64,000 nt of DNA from Pyxicephalus adspersus (lineage: Eukaryota > Chordata > Amphibia > Anura > Pyxicephalidae), in assembly GCF_032062135.1 (NCBI RefSeq), contig NC_092866.1:22090590-22154589 (forward strand), read 5' to 3'. This document shows, piece after piece, positions 35,046 through 45,039 of the stretch. The notes beneath the pieces were generated by a model, which was not told where the DNA came from, did not search any database, and worked only from the letters and a program-made list of their open reading frames with translations. The stretch's first letter is position 1. The number at the start of each line of letters is the position of its first letter. The position numbers and the translations under genes were made by a program.

Positions 35046-35195
35046 AACTTTTAATTTTACCAACATATAGAAAAGTATATCATATATTGGTTATCTGTAG
35101 TATATAAAAGTCTTCTGAATATATTTTCTATGTCATCATATTTTCTATATTACCAAATATTATGTTAATTAAAACTAATAATAAAGTTTTTCATG

Positions 35196-35916
35196 ACTGG
35201 AGAAGGAAGACGAATTTAAAAAAAGCTGGGTGATCATTTGCTGTTTATTAGCAAATGTTTTCAATCCTGGACCAGATCCATTCCAGTTTTTTTGGATCAC
35301 CTAGCTTCATTAACCTCCCTAGGGGTAACCGTGAGTGTTGGAACACCTATGGAAGGTTAGTAAATACAGCGCTTACCTGATCCGCCGGGGTCCCGCACGC
35401 CGTCCAGCCCTGCGATCTCTGTCTTCTTTCTTCTTCCTGCTTCTGCATCCGATGAGTCACCGGGGAGTTCCCGGTGACGTCGGTGCGTGTGTACGTCCCG
35501 GTCGGGCGGGGTGGGAAATTCAAAATCCATTTGTATTGCATTCGAAACAAAATAACTGTATTGAATGCAATACATTGGATTTTTATGTGTAAAAGCAGTA
35601 CATTGTTTTCAAGAACATTTATTTTACAGTATATATATTAGTATGAGTATAATGTGTATTTTTTTTTTTAATTTAAAAAAATTATTAATTTTTTTTTAAA
35701 TATATAGATTTTTTAATTTATTCAATTTATTGTTTTTAAATGATTTTGTGTTTCAAACTTTATGATACTCATACTATTATAATTATACTGTAAAATAAAT
35801 TTTCATGAAAAACATTGTACCGCTTTTAGACATATAAAACCGGAAAGAAATGAACCGCTAGGGAGGTTAATGAAAGTGTATCCTCTCCAGCCTTGGAGCT
35901 TTAATGCCCAAAGAGA
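35196..35916. repeat. Family P palindromic mini-element, copy 6, split by an insertion
   Basis: The left part (35196-35309) has CTGGACCAGATCCATTCCAG and TTGGATCACCTAGCTTCA. The sequence resumes at 35871 with TGAAAGTGTATCCTCTCCAG and CCTTGGAGCTTTAAT. Joined across the insertion, TAGCTTCATTAATGAAAGTG matches the continuous copies once the single TTAA target is counted. Confidence 0.85.
35314..35866. mobile_element. piggyBac-like mini-element with TTAA duplication
   Basis: Ends are CCTCCCTAGGGG and CCGCTAGGGAGG, flanked on both sides by TTAA (35310-35313 and 35867-35870). TTAA duplication is the mark of piggyBac-type insertion. The interior has a GC-rich block (35380-35520) and an AT-rich half with inverted pairs, for example CATTTATTTTACAGTATA and its counterpart near 35790. 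No transposase. A related body, without these ends, lies at 49607-49995. Confidence 0.85.
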
Positions 35917-36119
35917 GAATAAAGAAATGGATCTTCTATAATATAATTTACTTTTAGTTGAAAATAGTTTCATTCCTTTACCAGATCTTTTTCATTTGCT
36001 GACCATGTTTTAAGGCACATATTTTTCCTGTACAGTATTTTTTTCACACAGTAAATGATACACAGAAAGCTTATAAGTAATCAAACAGCAGTTTACTCTG
36101 AACCTTAACTCATTGTTCA

Positions 36120-36480
36120 CATACAAAATATCATGAAATTTAATATATTACAAATTGTGCCAAAATATGGTGCATGTTAAAGTTCCATGCTTTTGTCGTT
36201 TTAATAAACGATTTATGGAAAATTAATTGGCACAATGTTAAGCAGCAATTAAACATTATTTTATAGCTGCTTAATTATCCAGGCTAGCTCATTACATTTC
36301 AATCATGCTTATTAGAGACGCTTCATGTTAGATATTGCAATTTAATTGAAAAACCTCAGAGTGGCTAATCTTAACGTGAATGTCATCTAAAAACCTTGTG
36401 TGTAATATTTACTACCGTATGTTAACAAACTTGTGTTATTTCCCTAAATTCATCTTTTCCTGCAAATTTATCTCTCTTTT
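36120..36480. promoter_or_regulatory. Possible conserved non-coding element
   Basis: Non-repetitive. Words such as GCAGCAATTAAACATTA, GCTGCTTAATTATCC and GCAATTTAATTGAAA give a dense set of TAATT cores. Judged by texture only. Confidence 0.25.
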
Positions 36481-36486
36481 ACAGTA

Positions 36487-36582
36487 GGCCTGATTTATTA
36501 AAGCTTTTCAAAACTGGAGAAAATAGACTATCATGGGTGAACCTGGGTGATCCAGCAAACCTTTGAGAGCTTTATTAAATCT
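36487..36582. repeat. Family P fragment, copy 7
   Basis: CCTGATTTATTAAAGCTTTT at the left and TTTGAGAGCTTTATTAAATC at the right are complementary ends. The centre GGTGAACCTGGGTGATCCAG is short, so the element is internally deleted to about 96 bp. Confidence 0.8.
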
Positions 36583-36899
36583 CACCGACTATATTGAATC
36601 TCATCAAACTTTAATTTCTATTAAGATTTTCAAACTATATGAAATATGAATTTTACCTCAGTTCAAGGTTGAATATACCACATACAAACTAAGACAAATT
36701 TGAGAAACACTAATTGTTAGTGATGCTTAAAATGAAAGCTTCAATTGCTTTTACTGGTTGTGTAGGGGAATCCTTTTAACAGATAATATTATCCATCCAA
36801 CCAGTTTTGTTTACTATGTTTTCCATTATGTGTGGATTACATTGAAATAAGTCAAATAAAATGAATTGACAAAGCTTTATCTGTAATTTTGCATCCATA

Positions 36900-37190
36900 C
36901 AGTCATTTTCCTATACTTCCTCTAGTCTGCACTTTATCTGCATGATTACTAAATGAATTCCTTTGTGCAGAGCTGTACAATTCAATGGGTAGATTGTTAG
37001 TTATTGACACCAGACACATTTCATTATCTTGTCAAGAATGTGGTTTGGCAATCAATGACTAATGGGACTGACACCTTTAAAAAGTTGTTTCCCATTAAAT
37101 GCATTTCTGAGTGCTGATAGATTAATGAAAGACAGGCTACTGCTGATTCCTACTGATGCACAAAATCTCTTCTAAACCACATTTCTCTGT
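36900..37190. promoter_or_regulatory. Possible conserved non-coding element
   Basis: Non-repetitive, with ATTGTTAGTTATTGACACC, GGCAATCAATGACTAATGG and GATAGATTAATGAAAG words, in the style of developmental enhancers. No alignment evidence. Confidence 0.25.
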
Positions 37191-37199
37191 ATTAAAAAA

Positions 37200-38400
37200 T
37201 TGAGTATTAACTGTAAAATATTTTATCTGCTGAAGAAAATGGTAAAAAGATGAATTATAGGTTAAATATTTGTAAATCTTAAGGTTTTATTGATATTAGA
37301 ACAGGGAAAGGTGGTTTTATTGCCAAATAATATTTTTTCAGGAAAAATGGTGCTAAAAATGCAAAGCTTTATTTTCACAGAGGACATTTTGCAAGAGGGA
37401 TTTATCACCTATCTGTACTTTTAAGAAAAAAAAACTTTGGTTGCTACCTGTCCTTGTATTATAGATGATGTAATTTAATAATACTCCATTCTCTCTTATC
37501 CTTATTCATTTTTACTGATGATGAGAGGGAGGCAAACAAGTACACATTTTTAAAGCTAGGTTTTGTGCTCAAATTTGCAACTTTTTTTTACTACTGATCA
37601 CCAAGTAATGGTTTTTGGCACTTAGCTCACAAGCAACCTGCAGATAAATTCTAAACATTTTTATCTCAATATAAAGAAAGCATATGCAGCTAGAAATTCT
37701 GTCACATCCTGTGCTGTGCTTTGTCAGTACTGACAGACCCTTCCACTTTTTCCATCCTCATTCCAGGTTACTCTAAAAAGACTATATGACAACACAATAT
37801 TATATGTCACCAAAGGACAGCCAAGCCCTTTCTTTTTTCCTGTCCCTCAAGATCAGAATATAATGGCCTCTAGTAAAATGCCTGAATATTATACTCCAAC
37901 CACTCTCTGATTCATACAATTGGTTCTCATGAACATTTGACCTCCAAAGGATTTAAAAATAATCACCACACTTAAGAAAGCACCAGTCTACCAGATTTAC
38001 CTATGAAAAGAATAGCGAATGGTTGGAATTTCTTGCATTGTCCCTTCCAGATGGCCCAACATAATTGAAATACTACTTCCGTGCATAAGAATATGCAATT
38101 TACTACTACTTCAGTAAATGAAGAGGTCTAGAATATTTTAGAAATACACATCTAGAACAATTTGATCTGATTTGCTATCTGAAAAGTCATGGTAGAAATT
38201 ATGAAATTTTGAGATTCTCACAATGATTTTTCCTGCACATAGTTGTTCTGATATTATAGTATGCTTGTAATTACAACTGCTTGAAATCAATCCATGTGAT
38301 CCACTACAAGTAATCAATGTATTATCCACATCCTCACTATTTGATCAATATCATATTTTTTTTTTACTTTTCTACCATTAAATCCAATTGAAACATTGAT
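37200..38400. other. Gene-free stretch
   Basis: Nothing recognised. Confidence 0.5.
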
Positions 38401-38407
38401 GACACAC

Positions 38408-38706
38408 AAAAAGATAAATTTTATATTTATATAGCGCCAACAGGGAATCACATGAATCACAGCTGTTCCTCAAAGGAGCTCACAATCTATTATCCCTACC
38501 TCAGTCATATGTCTTTAATACAGTGTAAGGTCATTTTTTATTGGGAAGCCAAATAACCTAACTGCATGTTTTTTTTGGAATGTGGGAGGAAAACGGAGTA
38601 CCCGGAGGAAACCCATGGAAACACGGAAAAAACATGTGTCCTGGCTGAAATTCGATCCTGAGACCTAGCACTGCAAAGACCAGAGGGCTAATCTCTGAGC
38701 CACTGT
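38408..38706 (-). mobile_element. tRNA-derived SINE, copy 2
   Basis: On the minus strand: CAGTGGCTCAGAGATTAGCC at the head (A-box-like), a CAGGATCGAATTTC block (B-box-like), the body with CCTCCGGGTACTCCG and CATGCAGTTAGGTTATT, and the tail GTTGGCGCTATATAAAT. Same orientation and order as the copy at 7.0 kb. Confidence 0.75.
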
Positions 38707-38796
38707 GATTTGATTTAGATGGTTCACTCCCAAGAATTGGAACACAAAAATGGATTTAGACTGGCCGTATGCTTTCCGAAGATGCCATTCGTAAGG

Positions 38797-38945
38797 ATTT
38801 ATTTATAAAGCAGTAAATCTGACATTCACTGAAATTCTACCTGTTGGTGAATCAATTATGCCATCGAAAAACAAGAACATGGAAGATTCTCCACCAGAGA
38901 TTGTTTCAGTGAATGTCAGATTCACTGAATTAAAAAATAGACCCT
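38797..38945. repeat. Short palindromic mini-element
   Basis: AAATCTGACATTCACTGAAA (38814) and TTTCAGTGAATGTCAGATTC (38907) are complements, and the next blocks CTGTTGGTGAATC and GATTCTCCACCAGAG also pair. About 149 bp, non-coding. Confidence 0.8.
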
Positions 38946-38949
38946 TATG

Positions 38950-40240
38950 GTTTTTAACCAAAAGTAGTCATTTTAAACCTTTTTTTTAAAAAAAGAAAGA
39001 TTTTCAGTTAGTACACAATGAAGAGAAAGAAAGACAATTCAGTAATTTGTTCGTTTTAAAGGATTAACTGACAAAATGCTGTTTATTTACCATTCTTTCC
39101 CTTGAAGATTCCCTATCACTTACTTTACACATTTTGTAAAGAATGATAAAGTATTGTAAAGTATATGAGCAACTTCCAAAGAAGTATACTATAGGAAAAG
39201 AAAAGAGAGAAAAAAAACTTTAACTGTACACAAAAAAAACATAAAATTTAACAAAATACATTAAATACCTTATTACTAATATCAATATTTTACATGCAAA
39301 CCAAAAGAAGCCGCATTTCCCTTAGTTAATATATCCTGCTGTCATGCTTCCATATTTTAAACCTCTTTACAGTTTTACTCATATATTCCAAGCTCTCTTA
39401 AACTGGATGTGCTAAATTATAAATCCACAGTAACCATAAAAAAAGCAAATCATAAATATTCTATAATGTAATACAGTGAGCTGCACATTAGAAAAGCAGT
39501 TTAGCAATGAACTAAATAGCTGCAAACAATGAGAATCCAAAGAGCTATCATCACAAAGTATCCATCCAAAAGTAAAATGTGTTTATGTAACCAACTATTA
39601 TATTCAAAGCAATCACACATTTATTGTGCAGTTGGTCAATTTGCTCCCTTTCTCTATTCACAGCACACTAATTCCTTTTAAAATCCAGAGACTGGGCCAC
39701 TTGCATCAAATCATATTGACTGGGTGCCATGGTAACAATATGAACCATGTAAAGAGCCTTTATAAAGCTGTGTTCTTCATTCTGTCTGCTAACACAGTAA
39801 TACAGTAGAATTTGCTTGAAGCTGATTTGTATTCAAGTCACCAGTTTCTGTGTCACTCTGGCAAACTGTATCCAGAACACAAAATAAGAGACATTAGAGC
39901 TTGGTGTATACAATTCTTGTTTATTTTGTTTGCTTATGTTTAGTGTATATATAAAGCTAATGCACTGGCATGTCATCTTATATATTTTTATTAAAGAATA
40001 TGGGGATAGAATACAAGCAGTGATTAAGGTTGAATGAGAGCTTTTTATACCGTGTATAGATTTATGAACATACTAGACTTCAATCTACATTATGCTCAAA
40101 GCTGAACTACAGCCTTGTATGTGTATATATGTAATATTATCACCAATGATTGTGGCAATCTTCTAACCAAATCAAAGATTTTGTGGGGTTACTAAAGGAT
40201 GTTTTCCAAACAAAACAGTGATTTCACTTCCAAAATATAC
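38950..40240. other. Gene-free stretch
   Basis: AT-rich, no recognised feature. Confidence 0.5.
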
Positions 40241-40244
40241 TAAT

Positions 40245-40391
40245 GAAAGGTAAAGATTGTAAGCTCTTTGCTCTTTGCTCTGATCAGAGTCCTCTCCTCC
40301 TCCCGTGTCATTGTCTGTATCTGTCTGTCATTTGAAACCCCTACTTAATGTACAGTGCTGCATATTATGTTGGCGCTATATGAATCCTCTT
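40245..40391 (+). mobile_element. LINE 3' end, plus orientation
   Basis: GATTGTAAGCTCTTTGCTC, TCCTCTCCTCCTCCCGTGTC, TTGTCTGTATCTGTCTGTCA and ATTATGTTGGCGCTATATGA form a fixed 3'-UTR block, followed by a TAAT/TA-rich tail. The same block appears in reverse at 40765-40912. I assign it to an L2-like LINE from its simple-repeat tail. Confidence 0.65.
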
Positions 40392-40394
40392 TAA

Positions 40395-40525
40395 TAATAT
40401 ATATATACTCTATATATATTTTTATATATACTTTTTAAATATATATATATATAATATATGTATATATTTTTATATATATATACTCAATATATATTTTATA
40501 TTTTTTATATATAGTATATATATAC
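40395..40525. repeat. AT-rich palindromic array
   Basis: Long TA stretches with TATATATTTTTATATATA units and ACTC interruptions. It lies between two inverted LINE tails and is probably an expanded tail. Confidence 0.85.
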
Positions 40526-40764
40526 TCAAACCCATTTATTGTACAGCGCTGTATAAACCTCTCCAATGGCATCCAGGTAATAAAACTTGTCAAGGAGGAT
40601 TTAAAGAAACTTTGGTACACATACCATACCTCCTAATGAGACATTGAAGATATGAATTATAGTTGTGATCTGTAGCTAGTCTATTGAAGTTCTTTATATG
40701 CACTTGCGATTATCCAAAGGCATGTGAGTGCTCCCTGGTTTGACTTTCTTATTTTTATATTAAT

Positions 40765-40912
40765 ATTATTATTGTTAAACAGGATTTTTTATAGCACCAA
40801 CATATTACGCAGCACTGTACATTAAACAGGGGTTGCAAATGACAGACGAATACAGACAGTGACAAAGGAGGAGAGGACCCTGCCCCAAAGAGCTTACAAT
40901 CTCGGAGGTGGG
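40765..40912 (-). mobile_element. LINE 3' end, minus orientation
   Basis: Complement of the block at 40245: TAGCACCAACATATTACGCA, GTACATTAAACAGGGGTTGC, AAATGACAGAC and GGAGAGGACCCTGCCCC. An ATT-rich tail lies on its left (40752-40772). Confidence 0.7.
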
Positions 40913-40919
40913 GAAATTA

Positions 40920-42370
40920 ACACACAATTTTATCATAAACTTTTTATTATTATGAGAAGCTTATTTCCTTTTTCCTAAGCATTGCACACTGGTAAAACAT
41001 AGAGAGAAGCAATTTTGATTCTATGGAGAGAAAATAATGAGGTGCTTTTGACTTACCTTTAAACAGGTGGTCATTCTGATGTGATTAGTTTCAGTTCAGT
41101 AGCTAGTGGGAGAACACCTGGATAACTGAGTGATACTCCTCTGAGGGTTTATTTGGTATTTATTTAAGAGATACAGGCTGCTATTTCATCTATTATATTG
41201 TTTCATTTACACATTTAAGTTTTATTTTTTATTATATATTGTTAATATGTGGGCAGTCAGGTAATATTGCGTTTTTTTTAAATCTTTTTTTCATGCGCAG
41301 CACATACAGTATTTAAATTATTTAGTACAGTAAATAGTTACACAGCAATGCGGTACTACTATATGTCTGTGAGTTGAATTAATTTTCTAAAACACATATT
41401 GCAACATGAAAATTGCCTTTGCTAAGTAAACATTCTCTATTACTTTTGTAAATAAACTCCACTCTTTCAGTTGCATCTCATGCTTTCAACTAAATACTAA
41501 ATTAAATGAAGCTGTGCTACGTTGCTTGATGAATCAGGGGCAATTGTGTTACTCTTAGGAAATGTCCTATTTACCTGTCATTTGATAATTCATGAAGGCT
41601 TCTTTCATGCAACAACGCATATTAAACCAGTCCCCACATGAAAAAATATGTGGTTGGAAAGTACAATGGGAGTAATTGAGAAAACAACTGTGCACACATC
41701 TGAAAGTACCCTTAGAGGGTAGAGAGTATTTACACACTTATAAAACCACATATTATTATGATTTCAACATATTTTCAACATCCGCACATATATATCTCTA
41801 ATTTTTATTGTTCTTGTGATAAATAAAATTTCAGTAACATATATAATAAGTAACTTAAAAAAAATATATATAAGAACCGGGAGCATCTATTATTTAGGCA
41901 TGTTAAATACATAAAAACCCACAAACCTTATATGAAAATAATCATCCCATGCAAAAAAACAGCAAAACACATGTTAAAAATGAAAATATATATATTGATT
42001 GTCATTTATTGATTTTCTTTGTTTTTTTTTCTTTTATTCATGAGAAACATGTTTGCAGTCTAATGCGTGCTTGAAAAACATCCTGAGGGATGTACCTTCC
42101 CTCTAGCTGTTTTCCTGTCACCTTTTTACTGTATGTACAGCAATATTGAACTTTTTTATTTAGGTGCTAAAAGTGTTTTTTTTAAATAATAATCCCTATG
42201 ATGGTTTTATTTTGTTTTTAATGTTTAATCAATATCGCCTACTACATACTGTGTTCTACTGGTATGCCTATTATGAATTATGCCCAAAAAATTCAAATAT
42301 CCTACAAAAGTGTTAGGATATGTGTTTTTTCATAATTCTAATAAAAAAAAATTAGAGTAAGGTAAACTGC
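40920..42370. other. Gene-free stretch
   Basis: AT-rich, no recognised feature. Confidence 0.5.
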
Positions 42371-42713
42371 ATAAAGCGAAGGTGACATTTTACTTTAAAG
42401 GCCTGGAGCTCGAATGTAAGGAGGATAAGTGAAGGGCCAGAATGACTGGGGGTGGGGGTGGGGGAAGGTCGAGCAAGTAAGTGGTAGATTGAGATGTGGG
42501 GTGTGATAAAGTGGGAGGGAAAAAAGGCCAGGTATTAGTGTTAATAGAAAACAATGGGTGGTGACAAGCAAGGAGATATAGGGTGCCAAAGTGGGTCAAA
42601 TGGGAGATCAGACAAAGACAGCTTAAGGAAAGGATTGCTTTGCTAAAATGGAACAGTTTGATGACATGTGGGCCCAACTTTAGGCTTCTGCTGCTGAAAA
42701 GGGCCCAGCTTGG

Positions 42714-43106
42714 TTGGAGGCCAGAATGGCGGCGTTATTGCAGGGAACCTCTACGGCCCCTTTGGATGCGGGTAATGAAGGGGCATGGCCTCGAAAGCCT
42801 CTGCCTCTGGTGCCCCTGAGCCCAGAGGTTTCCAGGGCTCCGTTCCACATAGGGAGCCACATAAAGAACCCCCCAGGCCACCCTGCAAAACAGCCTGCTG
42901 CTGGAATGGCGGGGGGACCTGGGAGGAATCCCTATCAGAGGCAGAGCCCTGGGCACAGCAAAGGGGGGGCTCGATCCCGGATGTTGGTGGAGTGGGTGTC
43001 TGTGGCCTCTCTGGCACTGGAAGGACGCGTTTCCGGGGAGAAAGAAATTGAAGTTGAGGAAGGTTCAATCATTGCTAGGCGAATTGAATTTCACCTGCAG
43101 AATTAA
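42714..43106 (+). pseudogene. gag-like frame of the Ngaro-like element
   Basis: A 130-codon open frame, rich in Pro, Gly and Ala, beginning MEARMAALLQG. The composition and position in front of the polymerase match the gag-like first frame of DIRS/Ngaro elements. The true start is likely earlier, since MEQFDDMWAQL just upstream (42648) is in the same sense but is followed by a stop. There is no domain I can name. The frame is followed after about 35 bases by polymerase sequence from the far C-terminal side, so most of the reverse transcriptase is deleted. Confidence 0.5.
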
Positions 43107-43139
43107 GCCCATGGGGTGGATATTTGCAAGGGGACTGGC

Positions 43140-43720
43140 AGCGGCGTTAAACGCCGATTGCATTTTGTGAGATTGATGCCGGACTTGAAGGACGATTTGA
43201 AAATGTGAAGTGTCTTTTTGGACGACTGCAATGGTAAGGCATTGTGGATGGAGGGCCCAGTGAAGACCCCGGATTTAGAGCTGTTTACAGACGCGGTGGG
43301 AGTGGCAGTATATGGTGCATATTTTCAAGAGGCGTGAAGTGCGGAGCGGTGGCCCAAAGAGTGGCAGGAAATGAGCATGCTGTCTAATCTGCTTCTTCTG
43401 GAGCTCTTCTCTATAGTATTGTCGTTGGAAATTTGGGGCAAGCGTTTGGCGAAAAAAAGGATTTGTTTCCACTGTGATAACTTGAGGGTAATGCAGGCAG
43501 TTAACAAGTGGTCGGCCTCATCTGGGCCAGTCAGAAGGTTATTGAGGCAGTTGATTTTGCTGTGTCTGCGTTACAATGTGTATTTGTGGGCAGTTCATAT
43601 TTCGGGAAAGGCAAATTTGGTGGCTGATGCTTTGTCTCGGTTTCAGTGGAAGCTCTTCTACGAACTGGCGCCGGGAACAAAGCAGTTCCGAATGCCTTGC
43701 TTAGAGGGATTGTGCAGGGA
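43140..43720 (+). pseudogene. DIRS-type reverse transcriptase end and RNase H
   Basis: The sequence opens in the thumb region (RLHFVRLMPDLKDDLK, stop, SVFLDDCNGKALW). The RNase H domain follows: first Asp in LELFTDAVG (about 43285), Glu in LLLLELFSIV (about 43395), second Asp in FHCDNLRVMQAV (about 43475) and last Asp in VADALSRFQW (about 43625). All four catalytic positions are present. The C-terminal FYELAPGTKQ run is typical of DIRS/Ngaro proteins. In-frame stops after LKM and FQEA show decay. RNase H would remove RNA from the RNA-DNA hybrid during copying. Confidence 0.82.
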
Positions 43721-43990
43721 CCGTGATGTCGTTGCTACGAAGGTTGGTATCGGGGGCCACTTGGGTGGCCTATACAGCGGTATGGGGGGAGTGGTGGCAT
43801 TTCTGCAGTGAGTTTGGGGACCGGAAGTTAGAGGAGGACTGGATCTGTTTGGTGCTTTGTTTTGTTTGTAGGGCAGTGGACCGAGGGGTGTCGATTTTGT
43901 CCTTTATTAGGAAATAGGCGGGGTTGGCTTTTCTTTTTAAATGGTTGGGGGTTCGGGATGTAACAAAATCTTTTGTGATCAGACAAGTAT
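43720..43990 (+). pseudogene. Tyrosine recombinase N-terminal remnant
   Basis: The frame reads RRLVSGATWVAYTAVWGEWW, then a LEEDWICLVLCFVCRAVDRG block and, after a frameshift, LAFLFKWLGVRDVTKSF. The pattern S-x-TW-x-AY-x-x-x-W followed by a helical stretch suits the core-binding (SAM-like) part of Ngaro recombinases. The catalytic half with the Arg-His-Arg-Tyr residues should come next but is absent; hydrolase sequence follows after about 60 bases. I infer a deletion. Confidence 0.6.
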
Positions 43991-44049
43991 TTTTGAAGTT
44001 GTTATATGGGGATGTTGGCATGATGTTTTGTTTTGTTTCAGTAGGTGCG

Positions 44050-44640
44050 GTGCCTGTGCTGACATGGATCGTAGGGCGCTGGGGATGGCATATGTCAGGT
44101 CCGGAGGCCATCAGTTGGGCATCGCCAGGAATGATGGTGTCTTGCGATGGATTGGGGTACCTGGAATGCTGTGGAGCAGAGTTCTTCCGGAACTTCAAAG
44201 ATTTGCCAGGTTGGACAGGCTGCCAGATGTGGGGGTTATTCATGAGGGAGAGAGAATTATTTGGGGGTACAGTCCATACGGGAGCTCATCAGGGACATTA
44301 AATTGGATTTTTTTGCGCCTGCGCACTGCCTTTCCTGACTTGTTAGTTGTTTGTTTGGAGATAGTGGCTAGGACGGGTTAAGGGGGACCAGATCAGTGGA
44401 GCGCCTGAATAAAGCTTGTATCAAAGTGAATAGGGAAGTGGGGCGGTTCATTGTTAGGAATCGTGGTTTTGTAGTGCGACATTAGAAGTTGTAAGAGGAT
44501 TTCCCACGATTTTTGCAAGGGGATGGTGTTCATCTGAATGCCATTGGTATTGATCTCTAGGCTTTGGAGGATGGAATTAGATGAGCCATGCGGGTATGGA
44601 GGAGTGCACAATCGTAAGGTACAGTTTGGAACAGTTTGGA
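44050..44640 (+). pseudogene. SGNH/GDSL-type hydrolase remnant of the Ngaro-like element
   Basis: Readable motifs: GGHQLGIARNDGVLRWIGVP, GMLWSRVLPELQRFARLDRL, PDVGVIHEG and, in a second frame, RELIRDIKLDFLRL, then FPDLLVV and DIVAR-like EIVART, and finally DGVHLNAIGID near 44525. In SGNH hydrolases the Asp-x-x-His of this last block completes the catalytic triad; it is intact. The Ser block (GHS/GDS) at about 44070 and the GGND block at about 44250 are destroyed by changes and an insertion. I recognise the motif chain from hydrolase modules of vertebrate Ngaro elements. Its role in the element's life cycle is unknown to me. Confidence 0.72.
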
Positions 44641-45039
44641 GAGTCATCTAAGGTATGGGGTCTCCAAAATGGTTAATTTGGTAGTAAGCCAAGGTAAATT
44701 GGTAAAGGGATTGGTTGTGTTTGATATAGTTCCCGAGGCAGGGGAGTGGCACCTGGGAGCAGGAGATATATCAATAAGCGCAGGTCCCTGGTAATGGAGG
44801 TGAAGGTGTTGGTGTCCTTGAGGACCTGCAACCTGAGGGTATTGAACGTTGCACTGCTGGAAGGTTATTATGGTTTATGGTTATTATTATTTCTGTTGTT
44901 ATTAGTGTTTCTATTATTGTTATTGTTAATATTTATATTATGGGTATTATGTAATTTATGTTATTTATGATTATGTGATAAGTATGTTTTATAGTATTAG
45001 AAATTTGAAGATTTAAATAAATGTCCAAGACAGCCATTT

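Larger units (their letters stand above)
42380..45020 (+). mobile_element. Ngaro-like (DIRS-group) retrotransposon, internally deleted
   Basis: The 2.6-kb interval is G-rich against its AT-rich flanks and carries remnants in this order: leader (42380-42600), gag-like frame (42714-43106), reverse transcriptase thumb and RNase H (43140-43720), recombinase N-terminal part (43720-43990), SGNH-type hydrolase (44050-44640) and an AT-rich 3' end with an AATAAA near 45017. Ngaro elements use a tyrosine recombinase instead of an integrase and several carry a hydrolase of this kind. The reverse transcriptase palm and the recombinase catalytic half are missing. Split direct repeats could not be identified by eye. 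Confidence 0.75.

Noticed and set aside
42735..43068. Several overlapping frames on the opposite strand of the gag-like region
   Set aside because: Shadows of the GC-rich plus-strand frame; the element's other domains all read on the plus strand.
43770..44243. 157-codon minus-strand frame
   Set aside because: Antisense to the recombinase and hydrolase remnants; no domain of its own.
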